Shown in pieces: positions 25,975 to 33,923 of a stretch of DNA of 64,000 nt (positions are counted from its first letter, which is position 1; each line of letters begins with the position of its first letter). Both the position numbers and the translations under genes were made by a program. A model generated the notes under the pieces. The model was not told the DNA's origin. It saw only the letters and a program-made list of their open reading frames with translations, and did no database searches. This DNA comes from Flavobacteriales bacterium (GTDB taxonomy: Bacteria > Bacteroidota > Bacteroidia > Flavobacteriales_D > Crocinitomicaceae), in NCBI GenBank assembly GCA_947447525.1, contig CANFJL010000001.1, forward strand, positions 434,001-498,000, in the 5' to 3' direction.

Positions 25975-26982
25975 TTAGATAAAATTCTTTTTATCCAATT
26001 GCAGCCATTCTAAAGTGGCATTGTGAAATATATTTTCTTTGTCCACCGAAGCAAGTCTGCTTTCTGCAATGAATTTTCCAATTTCTAAATCGCCCAGTGG
26101 AAAAGGATAGTCAGACCCTAGGCAAACGCGATTGGATCCTTGCATTTTTAGAATATATTCTAAGGCATCTATATCATGTGTAATGGAATCTACCCAAAAT
26201 TTGCCTAAATAATTTCTTGGATTTACTGGGTTGTCAATAGCAACCAAGTCTGGTCGGCAATTAAACCCATGTTCTATTCTACCAATCGTTGGTAAAAATG
26301 ATCCGCCAGCATGTGAAAAACAAACCCTTAATTCAGGAAGTCTTTCCAATACCCCGCCAAAAATCATGGAACAAGCGGCACGGGAAGTCTCGGCAGGCAT
26401 TCCGACCAGCCAGGGCAACCAGTATTTCTTCATGCTCTCAAATCCCATCATCTGCCATGGATGAATCATTACCGCTAATCCCAATCGTTGACATGTTTCA
26501 AAGATGGGGAAGAATTTATATTCACTTAAATTTTCATCGTTAATATTCGAGCCTATTTGAATACCGACAAGACCAATTTTTTTTATGCGTTCTAATTCAT
26601 CTATCGCCGCCTGTGTATCTTGCATAGGAATTGTCCCAAGACCAATATAGTTTTTGGGATACCTATGAACTAATTCGGCTATATGATCATTTAAAAATTG
26701 AGAAAGAGCGACACAATCATTTGTTTTGGCCCAATAGGAGAACATTACGGGAATAGTACAGACAACCTGCACTTGAGTTTCATACTTTTTATATTCTTCA
26801 ATTCTTAGATGTTCATCCCAACAATTTTCTTTAATGGTTCTAAAAAATTGTCCACCTTGAATCATATCAGCAGTACCATTGTCATTGTGAATTAATTCTA
26901 TAAACTTACCATATCCAAATTTCTCTGTCCAATTGGGCATTGATTTAGGAAGAATGTGGGTATGCATATCTATTTTTAACAT
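25975..26982 (-). CDS. 2-amino-3-carboxymuconate-6-semialdehyde decarboxylase (ACMSD) family amidohydrolase
   Basis: 335-residue metal-dependent decarboxylase of the amidohydrolase superfamily. It resembles eukaryotic and bacterial ACMSD along its whole length: KIDMHTHILPKSMPNW (HxH metal ligands), ENCWDEHLRIEEY, VPVMFSYWAKT, FVGLGT-like GLGTIPMQ, MIHPWQMMGF, KYWLPWLVGMPAET, CFSHAGGSFLPTIGRI and LGSDYPFPLGDLE. ACMSD acts in tryptophan/kynurenine or 2-nitrobenzoate catabolism. The ATG at 26982 fits the family N-terminus; a start at 27027 would add 15 unrelated residues inside the GNAT gene. It is 16 nt downstream of the GNAT gene, with no other kynurenine gene in view. Confidence 0.93.
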   Translation of the reverse strand: MLKIDMHTHILPKSMPNWTEKFGYGKFIELIHNDNGTADMIQGGQFFRTIKENCWDEHLRIEEYKKYETQVQVVCTIPVMFSYWAKTNDCVALSQFLNDHIAELVHRYPKNYIGLGTIPMQDTQAAIDELERIKKIGLVGIQIGSNINDENLSEYKFFPIFETCQRLGLAVMIHPWQMMGFESMKKYWLPWLVGMPAETSRAACSMIFGGVLERLPELRVCFSHAGGSFLPTIGRIEHGFNCRPDLVAIDNPVNPRNYLGKFWVDSITHDIDALEYILKMQGSNRVCLGSDYPFPLGDLEIGKFIAESRLASVDKENIFHNATLEWLQLDKKNFI

Positions 26983-26998
26983 ATTCTTATTTTTTAGA

Positions 26999-27490
26999 TT
27001 AGATGGAAAGCGACATAATGTAATCATCCATTACAAAGCCTCCTCCAATATCTGAAACTTCTAATTTGTTTATTTCAAATCCAAGTTTCTTGTAAAAACT
27101 AACTGCTGGATTTTCTCTGTTTACTTGTAATACTATGGCTTTTTGTTGATTTTCCTTTGCTATGCTTTTAGCTTTTTCTATTAATGCTTTTCCAATTCCC
27201 TTTCCATGACAATCCGCTTGAACATATAGTTTATGAAGCTTCATTTCATTAGGAGTATAATTGATTTGAATTCCCATAAAGCCAAGTGCTTCAGCATTTT
27301 CTTTGCCTAAATAAAATTGATGTCCATTGTTAATATTCGTCTGTAATGTTTCTATAGAATACATCCAATTCAACATATAATCAATTTGTTCAGCAGAAAT
27401 CATGGTGCAGTAAACCTTTGGCCAAATCTCGTAGGCAAGAGATTTAATTAATGCTACTTCATGGGTAGGAACAATGGTAACGGTATTCAA
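26999..27490 (-). CDS. GNAT-family N-acetyltransferase
   Basis: 163-residue acetyltransferase with the GNAT fold. Motif A, the acetyl-CoA pyrophosphate loop, is QADCHGKGIGKALIEKAKSIA (about residues 93-113, containing the R/Q-x-x-G-x-G/A pattern). Motif B follows with NRENPAVSFYKKLGFE. The substrate is unknown; the family acetylates amines from antibiotics to protein N-termini. It begins 6 nt after the T9SS subtilase stop and ends 16 nt before the ACMSD start, so the three are probably in one transcript. Confidence 0.92.
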   Translation of the reverse strand: MNTVTIVPTHEVALIKSLAYEIWPKVYCTMISAEQIDYMLNWMYSIETLQTNINNGHQFYLGKENAEALGFMGIQINYTPNEMKLHKLYVQADCHGKGIGKALIEKAKSIAKENQQKAIVLQVNRENPAVSFYKKLGFEINKLEVSDIGGGFVMDDYIMSLSI

Positions 27491-27496
27491 AAGGGA

Positions 27497-29659
27497 TTAA
27501 TTTTTTATAAAAAGATCTTGCTCAATTCGATCATTGTAGCGCAGGCGAATCCAATATTTCCCAGGGGCTAGATCAGCAACATTTACCGTTCCTAAATTAA
27601 TTTGTTTCGGGATTACTGTTCCGTTCTCTGTTATTAGATCACAAGAATTAGGCAATTCATCTAAAAGGGTAAAATGCAATTCTTTAGAAACAGGATTTGG
27701 ATAGACCGACCAGGTAAGATCTGTATGAATTTCGTTCGTGCCAACCAAGCTTAAGGCTAATTTTACCGCTGCATAAGCATTAATTTTTCCTGCTCCCCAA
27801 ATAGGATTTGCTCCAACGATAACGCCGGTAAAATTATCTTGTCGTGCAGTTGTTTTGATGATTTCTTTTACTTGACTTGCAGACAAATAGGGATTGGCTT
27901 GCAAAATTAATGCAGCAACTCCAGCAACCATTGGGGAAGACATTGAGGTACCTGAGAACCTGGCGAAATGATAGGTAGTGTTGTTAAAGGAAACATTGGC
28001 AACGGAAGTAAATGCGGCATCTGTAAAGGAAGAAATCGCAGAGGCAATCGATACCCCTGGCGCTGCAATATCGGGTTTCATAACGCCATCATATCTTGGG
28101 CCATGACTTGAAAAAGAAGCAATAGCACCTCCAACTAAACTTCCTCCTGCTGTCGCATATTGGGTAGCATAGGCAGCAACGCTTATGACATCATCCGAAC
28201 AGGATGGCTCACTTATTCCATTATTTGCATCTCCACTGACTGTTCCAGATCCTGAGAAGGAGAAAGGCATTCCCCAATTTCCAACATCGTTAGTAAGTTC
28301 AGTTACATTCCAATAATGAACAATCCCAGTATCTGCTTGAGACTTCAGTAAAACCTTTAAGCTTGTATTGGTGTTTTTCACCCGCAAACGCATTTGAGGT
28401 TTATTGTTTAAAGGATGCGCTTGATCGGCACTGATATTATACCAAATGGTATCTGAGTTGGTCACCAAGAAAGTATCGATATAGATAGGAGTGCTTGTTG
28501 TAGAATAATATGGACTTTCTACCAAGACAGCATTAGCGCTGTTGGTAACAATGATTCCGTTAGAGAAAGAATTTCCAACTTCTCCCCAAGCATGAATACT
28601 TTGTCCCCACATATTAGCATTGGATCCATAAGAATAGAAATCAACCTTAGATTTTAGTACATCATTGTTAAATACTTTTTTCAAGTGAAAGTTTACATTT
28701 CCATTATTACCTCCTGAGTTTGCAAAAACAACACCGAGATTTGAATATGCAGTGATGGCTTGCGACAACATTGAATTTCCGTCAAGTGTTCCAAAGTGAT
28801 ACAATCCCCAACTCATATTTATGACCAATCGTTTTCCATCTGCTTGCGCTTTTTGATACATCCATTCCCAAGCATCTAGCACCGCGGATTCATCAACAAG
28901 GAAAGTCACAAAAAGAAAATTAGCTTCGTAGGCTACGCCTCGATAAATCGTCCCAGCTCCAGCTCCACCTGCGATAGAAGCCACATGTGTTCCGTGAGTT
29001 CCATAAGAATAAATATTCGAGGTATCTGATCCTGCAGCAAGTAAAGCGCTAATAGTATTGTATTCAGTTCCATAAGGAAATGCACTAGGGTGGGGACCAC
29101 TGAGTTTAAACTGATCCCATGCTGCTACAATGCGTGATTGCGCCATTAATGTATCGTAGAAAACTGGTGAGGTATAATCAAAACCCCAGTCGGTTACTCC
29201 GATATAAACATTTTTCCCGGTATATCCCTGTGGTAAACCAATGCCTTGTTGAACACTGTCAGCATGCATATCTTTAACAGCTTTGTCAAGTTGATTGTTG
29301 ATTTTTGATGCAATTGATAAATAGGAAATTCCTTGAATTTGGTCAATTGAGGCCAAATCATCTAGTTTGATTTTAACACTAACAATAGAAGAAATTGGCT
29401 TTCCAACAATAATTGATTTGTTTTGAAAGTATCCTTTGTTAAAATCATTATTAATCTTACCCAAAAAAGAAAGATAAAAATCGTCCCCAATTTTATTGAT
29501 CGGATATTGCTTAAGAACCTCTGATTTTTTATCCAGTTGATTGAAACAGTAAATGATGTTTTTTAAATCATCGCGATCACTAGCACTTATCTTAACTTGT
29601 CCAAAAACAGAAGAGAAAATACTTAGATAAAAAACACAAGAAAAGACAAATAACTTCAT
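27497..29659 (-). CDS. Subtilisin-family (S8) serine protease with T9SS type A sorting domain
   Basis: 720-residue secreted protease. Signal peptide MKLFVFSCVFYLSIFSSVFGQ is followed by a propeptide-like segment to about residue 140 and an S8 catalytic domain with all three residues: Asp157 in GVTDWGFD, His225 in GTHGTHVASIAGG, and Ser in FSGTSMSSPMVAGVAALI (about residue 570). A long insert separates His and Ser. The end (about 640-720) is a Por-type sorting domain starting WSVYPNPVSKELHF and closing DRIEQDLFIKN, so it is exported by T9SS and anchored or released at the surface. A TATTTTTG element lies 7 nt upstream of the ATG. Confidence 0.95.
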   Translation of the reverse strand: MKLFVFSCVFYLSIFSSVFGQVKISASDRDDLKNIIYCFNQLDKKSEVLKQYPINKIGDDFYLSFLGKINNDFNKGYFQNKSIIVGKPISSIVSVKIKLDDLASIDQIQGISYLSIASKINNQLDKAVKDMHADSVQQGIGLPQGYTGKNVYIGVTDWGFDYTSPVFYDTLMAQSRIVAAWDQFKLSGPHPSAFPYGTEYNTISALLAAGSDTSNIYSYGTHGTHVASIAGGAGAGTIYRGVAYEANFLFVTFLVDESAVLDAWEWMYQKAQADGKRLVINMSWGLYHFGTLDGNSMLSQAITAYSNLGVVFANSGGNNGNVNFHLKKVFNNDVLKSKVDFYSYGSNANMWGQSIHAWGEVGNSFSNGIIVTNSANAVLVESPYYSTTSTPIYIDTFLVTNSDTIWYNISADQAHPLNNKPQMRLRVKNTNTSLKVLLKSQADTGIVHYWNVTELTNDVGNWGMPFSFSGSGTVSGDANNGISEPSCSDDVISVAAYATQYATAGGSLVGGAIASFSSHGPRYDGVMKPDIAAPGVSIASAISSFTDAAFTSVANVSFNNTTYHFARFSGTSMSSPMVAGVAALILQANPYLSASQVKEIIKTTARQDNFTGVIVGANPIWGAGKINAYAAVKLALSLVGTNEIHTDLTWSVYPNPVSKELHFTLLDELPNSCDLITENGTVIPKQINLGTVNVADLAPGKYWIRLRYNDRIEQDLFIKN

Positions 29660-29666
29660 ATATGCT

Positions 29667-29674
29667 CAAAAATA
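29667..29674 (-). promoter_or_regulatory. -7 element for the subtilase operon
   Basis: TATTTTTG on the minus strand fits TAnnTTTG and ends 7 nt before the subtilase ATG, implying a very short leader. Confidence 0.4.
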
Positions 29675-29755
29675 GCCATTTTATGCTGATTTTCACTAAG
29701 AAATTCGTTAAAAAAGCTCAAATTATGCACATCGAAAAGTGTATAAGAAATAGAA

Positions 29756-30391
29756 TTATCTTATTTCAAATAAAGCGTTCATCGACTTTCTTGCTTTTTT
29801 TATTTTGCTATACGCATCATCTTCTGATCGGTATCCGATAGGACAGGCCAGTACACTGTGTAAATTTTGATCTTTTAGATTCAGTATTCTGTCGAACTCT
29901 GATTTACTAAACCCTTCCATTGGAGTAGCGTCTATATGCAATACTGCACAAGTATGTAGCAATTGCCCTAGGGCGATATAAGCTTGCTTATCATTCCAGA
30001 TCTGCATATTTTCCTCTGACATTTTTTCAATTGACCCTTTGATTTGAGTTCCAAATCCAACCAGTTTCTCAACTTCTATCTCTCGCGTATCCGCAAGTAA
30101 TTTTACATGATCATCAACATCGTTGTGACTAATAGAATCTAAGGCGCAAAGCACAATTAAATGAGAGGCTTCACTGATTTGGGCCTGACCGAAAGCTGCT
30201 TTTTGAAGTTCTAAACGAATAGATTCCGTTTTTACAATAATAAATTTAACGGGTTGTAAGCCGTAAGAACTTGGGAATAATCTTAGTGCTTCACAAATCA
30301 ATTGAAAGTCATCATCGCTTACTTTTTTTGTGGAATCAAATTTCTTGGTTGCGTATCGATTGTTTAAATCGTGTAATAATTTCTCTCTCAT
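29756..30391 (-). CDS. Nitroreductase-family FMN oxidoreductase
   Basis: 211-residue flavoprotein of the NfsB-like nitroreductase family, which reduces nitro compounds, quinones or flavins with NAD(P)H. Markers: the N-terminal NNRYATKKFDS phosphate-binding segment, FPSSYGLQPVKFIIV, MQIWNDKQAYIALGQLL, HIDATPMEGFSKSEFD and the final CPIGYRSEDDAYSK. It lacks a signal peptide and is cytoplasmic. It starts 2 nt after the pirin gene, so the two form an operon that plausibly deals with quinone or oxidative stress. Confidence 0.92.
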   Translation of the reverse strand: MREKLLHDLNNRYATKKFDSTKKVSDDDFQLICEALRLFPSSYGLQPVKFIIVKTESIRLELQKAAFGQAQISEASHLIVLCALDSISHNDVDDHVKLLADTREIEVEKLVGFGTQIKGSIEKMSEENMQIWNDKQAYIALGQLLHTCAVLHIDATPMEGFSKSEFDRILNLKDQNLHSVLACPIGYRSEDDAYSKIKKARKSMNALFEIR

Positions 30392-30393
30392 AT

Positions 30394-31107
30394 TTAAAAT
30401 TCCATTGGGACTTCTATTACTAATAGTCTTCCTGATTTTATTGACTCTATGGTTACTTTATTTGTTTTAGAAACACCAACAGCATCTCTTTGTTTTAGGA
30501 TTTCATCATTTATTTTTTGCTCCCCTTCAATATTCATGATATAAACACCATTTATCTCACTTTTTAGGGAATAATTGATTTCTTTTTTTTCTTCCAAATC
30601 AATAATCGAAATCCATGCGTCTTGATGAATCCAAGTTCCTTGGTCTTCTTTTGATGGAGATACTAATTGAAGGAATTGATTTTTAGCCTCCTTGATATCG
30701 TACTGGATTTGATCGTATCTAGGTTCGACTTGTTGTTTGTTTGGGAAAATCCAGATTTGAAAAAGGTTAATTTCTTCTGTCATCGAGTCATTAACTTCGC
30801 TGTGATAGATTCCTTTTCCTGCACTCATTACTTGAACTTCTCCAGCGTTTATAACTTCAGTATGGCCCATACTGTCCTCGTGTCTTAGGGCGCCTCTTAA
30901 TGGAATCGTGATGATTTCCATATTGTCATGAGGATGTTTTCCGAAACCTTGTCCTCCAGTTACGATATCATCGTTGAGTACTCTCAATGCTCCGAAGTGC
31001 ATGCGGTGGCGATTCTGCCAAGAGGCAAAACTAAAAGAATGTTTCGCTTTTAACCAACCATGATTGGCATAACCTCTAGTGTTTTCTGCGTGAAATTCTG
31101 TTATCAT
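30394..31107 (-). CDS. Pirin-family (YhaK-like) bicupin protein
   Basis: 237-residue pirin. The N-terminal cupin has GYANHGWLKAKHSFSFA, then the metal-binding set HPHDNMEIITIPLRGALRHEDSMGH and MSAGKGIYHSEVN, as in bacterial pirins with quercetinase-like sites. The second cupin is degenerate. Pirins of this type respond to redox and electrophile stress; some are quercetin dioxygenases. It is the first gene of a two-gene operon with nitroreductase. A TAGCTTTG element is 13 nt upstream of the ATG. Confidence 0.92.
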   Translation of the reverse strand: MITEFHAENTRGYANHGWLKAKHSFSFASWQNRHRMHFGALRVLNDDIVTGGQGFGKHPHDNMEIITIPLRGALRHEDSMGHTEVINAGEVQVMSAGKGIYHSEVNDSMTEEINLFQIWIFPNKQQVEPRYDQIQYDIKEAKNQFLQLVSPSKEDQGTWIHQDAWISIIDLEEKKEINYSLKSEINGVYIMNIEGEQKINDEILKQRDAVGVSKTNKVTIESIKSGRLLVIEVPMEF

Positions 31108-31120
31108 TTTAATTTTTTTT

Positions 31121-31128
31121 CAAAGCTA
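31121..31128 (-). promoter_or_regulatory. -7 element for the pirin-nitroreductase operon
   Basis: TAGCTTTG on the minus strand matches TAnnTTTG, 13 nt upstream of the pirin ATG. A strong -33 element is not evident. Confidence 0.45.
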
Positions 31129-31245
31129 TCTCCTTTATTTGTTTTAAAACTAATTTGTTTCAAAAATTATTTAATTCAATAACGTATGTTAATACATTTT
31201 TAAGCACAAGGCATCGCATGTTAAATAAATTGCGAAATTCGTTTT

Positions 31246-32685
31246 ATGGTACTAAGTAGATTTTGGCTCGTAATTTTTATTTCCTCTATTCTTTTTATAG
31301 TAATAGGGATGTTCACTTCACAGCATTATTCAGTAGATTTTGTTCTTAATGGGGGAAAAGAAGACCCTGTGCTCATTGGTGAACGCTATCTAAACACTTT
31401 TCCAAAGGATCTTCAAGACAGTATCAAAGCTGCTCCAGAGCAAACTTTTATTGTGAACAAATGCACTACTGATGCGGATACTACTTATCAGTATAAAAAT
31501 AAAAGTGTTCAAATCTTTAGTGGAATACAAAAATCTGATGGATTATTACCTACTTGTAAGAATAGTTTGTTGGATTTAATCATTCCATTGATTGCTTATC
31601 TGGCCTTTTTCTGTGGGATTATGCAATTGCTAATTGACTCTGGAGCTGCAGAAAAGCTTGCTAAATTTTTGAGTCCAGTGTTTGTGAAAGTATTCCCAAG
31701 TATTCCCAAAAACCATGAGTCTATTTCCTACATGACGCTCAATTTTGCCGCGAATTTCCTAGGTTTAGATTCTGCGGCCACTCCATTTGGATTAAAGGCA
31801 ATGCAGAGTTTACAAGAATTAAATCCTGACAAAGAAAAAGCAAGTGATGCGCAAATTATGTTTATGTGTTTGCACGCTGCAGGTTTAACCTTAATTCCAA
31901 CCTCCATCATTGGATACCGTGCCGCTGAAAATGCAAGTAATCCAGCAGATGTAATGTTGCCTTGTATCATCACTTCTTTCGTGGGAACCATTGCAGCTTT
32001 TATTATCGTAGGAATTCGGCAAAAGGTTAATTTTAAAAGTGCAGCGCTCATTGCTACTTTAATGGCTTTGGTTGCAGGAATTGTTGGCTTGTTGTTTTAT
32101 GTCAATCATTTAGATTTGATTTCTAAAAATTATTTTACAGGCAACTTATCAGGACTCCTATTAATTGCCATTATTGGTTTCACCTTGATTTTTTCCTTTG
32201 CTAAAGAAAAGAAATTTCAAGAAAAGGAAACCACTATTTTTGATGCTTTTGTTTCTGGTGCACAGAATGGTTTGAAAACAGGGGTTACTATTTTTCCTTA
32301 TGTTTTGGGCATGTTGGTTGCCATTTCGTTGTTCCGAAATAGTGGATTGTTTGAAATTATTAGCGCATGGATTTCACAAGGATTTGGATGGCTTGGCGTA
32401 ACAAAACAAGTAACTGATTCACTTCCTGTTGCTATGCTAAGACCTTTTAGTTCCGGTGGATCTCGTGGATTTATGATTGATGCCATGAGAAATTACGGTC
32501 CTGATTCTTTTACCGGACGATTGAGTTGTATTTTTCAATGCAGCGCTGAAACAACTTTTTATGTAATTGCAGTTTATTTCGGTTCTATTAATGTGAAGAA
32601 TACCCGTTATACGCTTGGTTCTATGCTTCTGGTTGACCTAATTTGTGTCATAACTGCTATTCTGGTAGCTACTTGGTTTTTTTAA
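31246..32685 (+). CDS. Nucleoside recognition / fused SpmA-SpmB-like membrane protein
   Basis: 479-residue polytopic membrane protein with two Gate (nucleoside recognition) domains, as when SpmA and SpmB are fused. The first half has MTLNFAANFLGLDSAATPFGLKAMQSL and LHAAGLTLIPTSIIGYRAA; the second has GAQNGLKTGVTIFPYVLGMLVAI, MLRPFSSGGSRGFMID and CSAETTFYVIAVYFGS, all conserved family segments. In sporulating bacteria SpmA/SpmB affect spore dehydration; Bacteroidota do not sporulate, so the role here is probably transport or signalling and is not known. An insert of about 90 residues after helix 1 is periplasmic. The next gene starts 14 nt downstream. Confidence 0.9.
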   Translation: MVLSRFWLVIFISSILFIVIGMFTSQHYSVDFVLNGGKEDPVLIGERYLNTFPKDLQDSIKAAPEQTFIVNKCTTDADTTYQYKNKSVQIFSGIQKSDGLLPTCKNSLLDLIIPLIAYLAFFCGIMQLLIDSGAAEKLAKFLSPVFVKVFPSIPKNHESISYMTLNFAANFLGLDSAATPFGLKAMQSLQELNPDKEKASDAQIMFMCLHAAGLTLIPTSIIGYRAAENASNPADVMLPCIITSFVGTIAAFIIVGIRQKVNFKSAALIATLMALVAGIVGLLFYVNHLDLISKNYFTGNLSGLLLIAIIGFTLIFSFAKEKKFQEKETTIFDAFVSGAQNGLKTGVTIFPYVLGMLVAISLFRNSGLFEIISAWISQGFGWLGVTKQVTDSLPVAMLRPFSSGGSRGFMIDAMRNYGPDSFTGRLSCIFQCSAETTFYVIAVYFGSINVKNTRYTLGSMLLVDLICVITAILVATWFF

Positions 32686-32699
32686 TTTAATCGATAAAT

Positions 32700-33176
32700 A
32701 TGTTTGGATTTTTTAAAAAATCATCACCCAAAAAGGAAGCTAAAAAAACAATTGAATTGAAGTCCATTCAATATGAGGCAAAAATAGTATTGGCATGGGC
32801 AAAAGCAATTGAGGGAGATCAAGTAATTCAATTGGGTTTGAAAGAAATTGGATATCCTGAACTTTTTCATGCTACTGAAGCGATTTATTTAAGACAAAAT
32901 TCTCGTGATTGGTTGATAGAAAATGGATTCGCTCATTTAATGGCCATGATCAATGCTGCGGAAGGTCTTGTTCCGGCTCAGAAATGGCTGATTGAAAATA
33001 AATTCGATCTGCTTTATCATATAGGAAGAGCCGTTGATCATGAAGAAGCTTCTTTGGCTTGGTTGGGGAAAAATGCAAGTCCAGATTTATTTATTTTAGC
33101 GAAGAGTATTCAATTCATTAAAGATAAAATTGAGGAGAATCACAATGATATTCATTCCTTTGGTAGAGATTCTTAA
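32700..33176 (+). CDS. Small helical-repeat protein of unknown function
   Basis: 158-residue cytoplasmic protein with a basic N-terminus (FFKKSSPKKEAKK) and about four helical units of 30 residues. Two clear units share RDWLIENGFAHLMAMINAAEG and QKWLIENKFDLLYHIGRAVDH, with a weaker third LAWLGKNASPDLFILAKSI, a solenoid arrangement like ankyrin or HEAT-type repeats. I know no function. It lies 14 nt after the SpmA/SpmB-like gene, so it is probably co-transcribed, and a rho-independent terminator follows immediately. Confidence 0.8.
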   Translation: MFGFFKKSSPKKEAKKTIELKSIQYEAKIVLAWAKAIEGDQVIQLGLKEIGYPELFHATEAIYLRQNSRDWLIENGFAHLMAMINAAEGLVPAQKWLIENKFDLLYHIGRAVDHEEASLAWLGKNASPDLFILAKSIQFIKDKIEENHNDIHSFGRDS

Positions 33177-33179
33177 TTT

Positions 33180-33217
33180 AGAAGGCTTCCGAAGAAGCCC
33201 TCTAAAAATATTTTTTT
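33180..33217 (+). terminator. Rho-independent terminator after the helical-repeat gene
   Basis: AGAAGGCTTC / GAAGCCCTCT pair at nine of ten positions around a CGAA loop (33180-33203), followed by an A/T run with seven consecutive T at 33211-33217. It closes the plus-strand transcript just before the convergent lipoprotein gene. Confidence 0.8.
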
Positions 33218-33812
33218 ATTGAAAGACTAAGTCAATGTAGGGCAACGCACAATTTTCTAGTGAACCACTTATTCCGCCCACAAAATCAGTACTTAAAATG
33301 GTTATTCCATTATTGTTAATAGGAAAACTTAATTGATTGGCTACTTGAAATCCAATTAGGGCTAATCTTCCTGTAAGATTGGCGGGATTACCAATGTCAT
33401 TTGGTTGTATTCTTGAAATAGTGTATTTATGCCCGGCAATTAAATTTACAGGAACAATTGGAACATAAGTTGTAGTCAAAGAGGAGAGTAGGTGATTTCC
33501 ACTATAAACAAGACTATTGGTAGTACTATCAAATAATTCAAAAGTATAAGGTAGGGTATCCATGCCAGGATAAGCTTGGTATCCAATCTTGCACAAAACC
33601 TCGTCATTAGATACTTTAAAAGTGTATTGATGTGAATGGGAATCAATTGTAATGCAATCGTTCATTAAAGGCAATGATAATTGTAAATTGAATAATTGAT
33701 TGAATTTGGTATTACTCGAATCGCAGGTTGGATCCGGCTTTTTATTATGTTCTTTCTTACACGCAGTAAGTAGGGTTGCAATACATAAAAGCAGTGCTAA
33801 TTTAATTTTCAT
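33216..33812 (-). CDS. Lipoprotein of unknown function
   Basis: 198-residue predicted lipoprotein: signal MKIKLALLLCIATLLTAC with lipobox LTAC (Cys18), then the charged tether KKEHNKKPDPTC. The mature part is beta-rich (HSHQYTFKVSNDEVLCKIGYQAYPGMDTLPYTFEL is described here by its residues 58-92 region) and resembles a small beta-sandwich, without a recognised domain. It lies 111 nt downstream of the PorP-OmpA gene on the same strand and could be the last gene of that surface-protein cluster. Confidence 0.75.
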   Translation of the reverse strand: MKIKLALLLCIATLLTACKKEHNKKPDPTCDSSNTKFNQLFNLQLSLPLMNDCITIDSHSHQYTFKVSNDEVLCKIGYQAYPGMDTLPYTFELFDSTTNSLVYSGNHLLSSLTTTYVPIVPVNLIAGHKYTISRIQPNDIGNPANLTGRLALIGFQVANQLSFPINNNGITILSTDFVGGISGSLENCALPYIDLVFQ

Positions 33813-33923
33813 AGAAAAGTTTTAAAAGTGTAAAGTAAAGATTAATGATTTGATAATCAGAATCATAAATACTAAGCGAAGTAATGTTACTTTTATTTCA
33901 CACCCTTAAAATTTTAACATTTA

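Noticed and set aside
25885..26013. A 42-codon frame (MGRYIKAIAF...) between the SbtA gene and the ACMSD gene
   Set aside because: Its last 13 codons overlap the opposite-strand ACMSD end, it has no clear promoter or ribosome-binding site, and no hydrophobic or domain pattern supports it.
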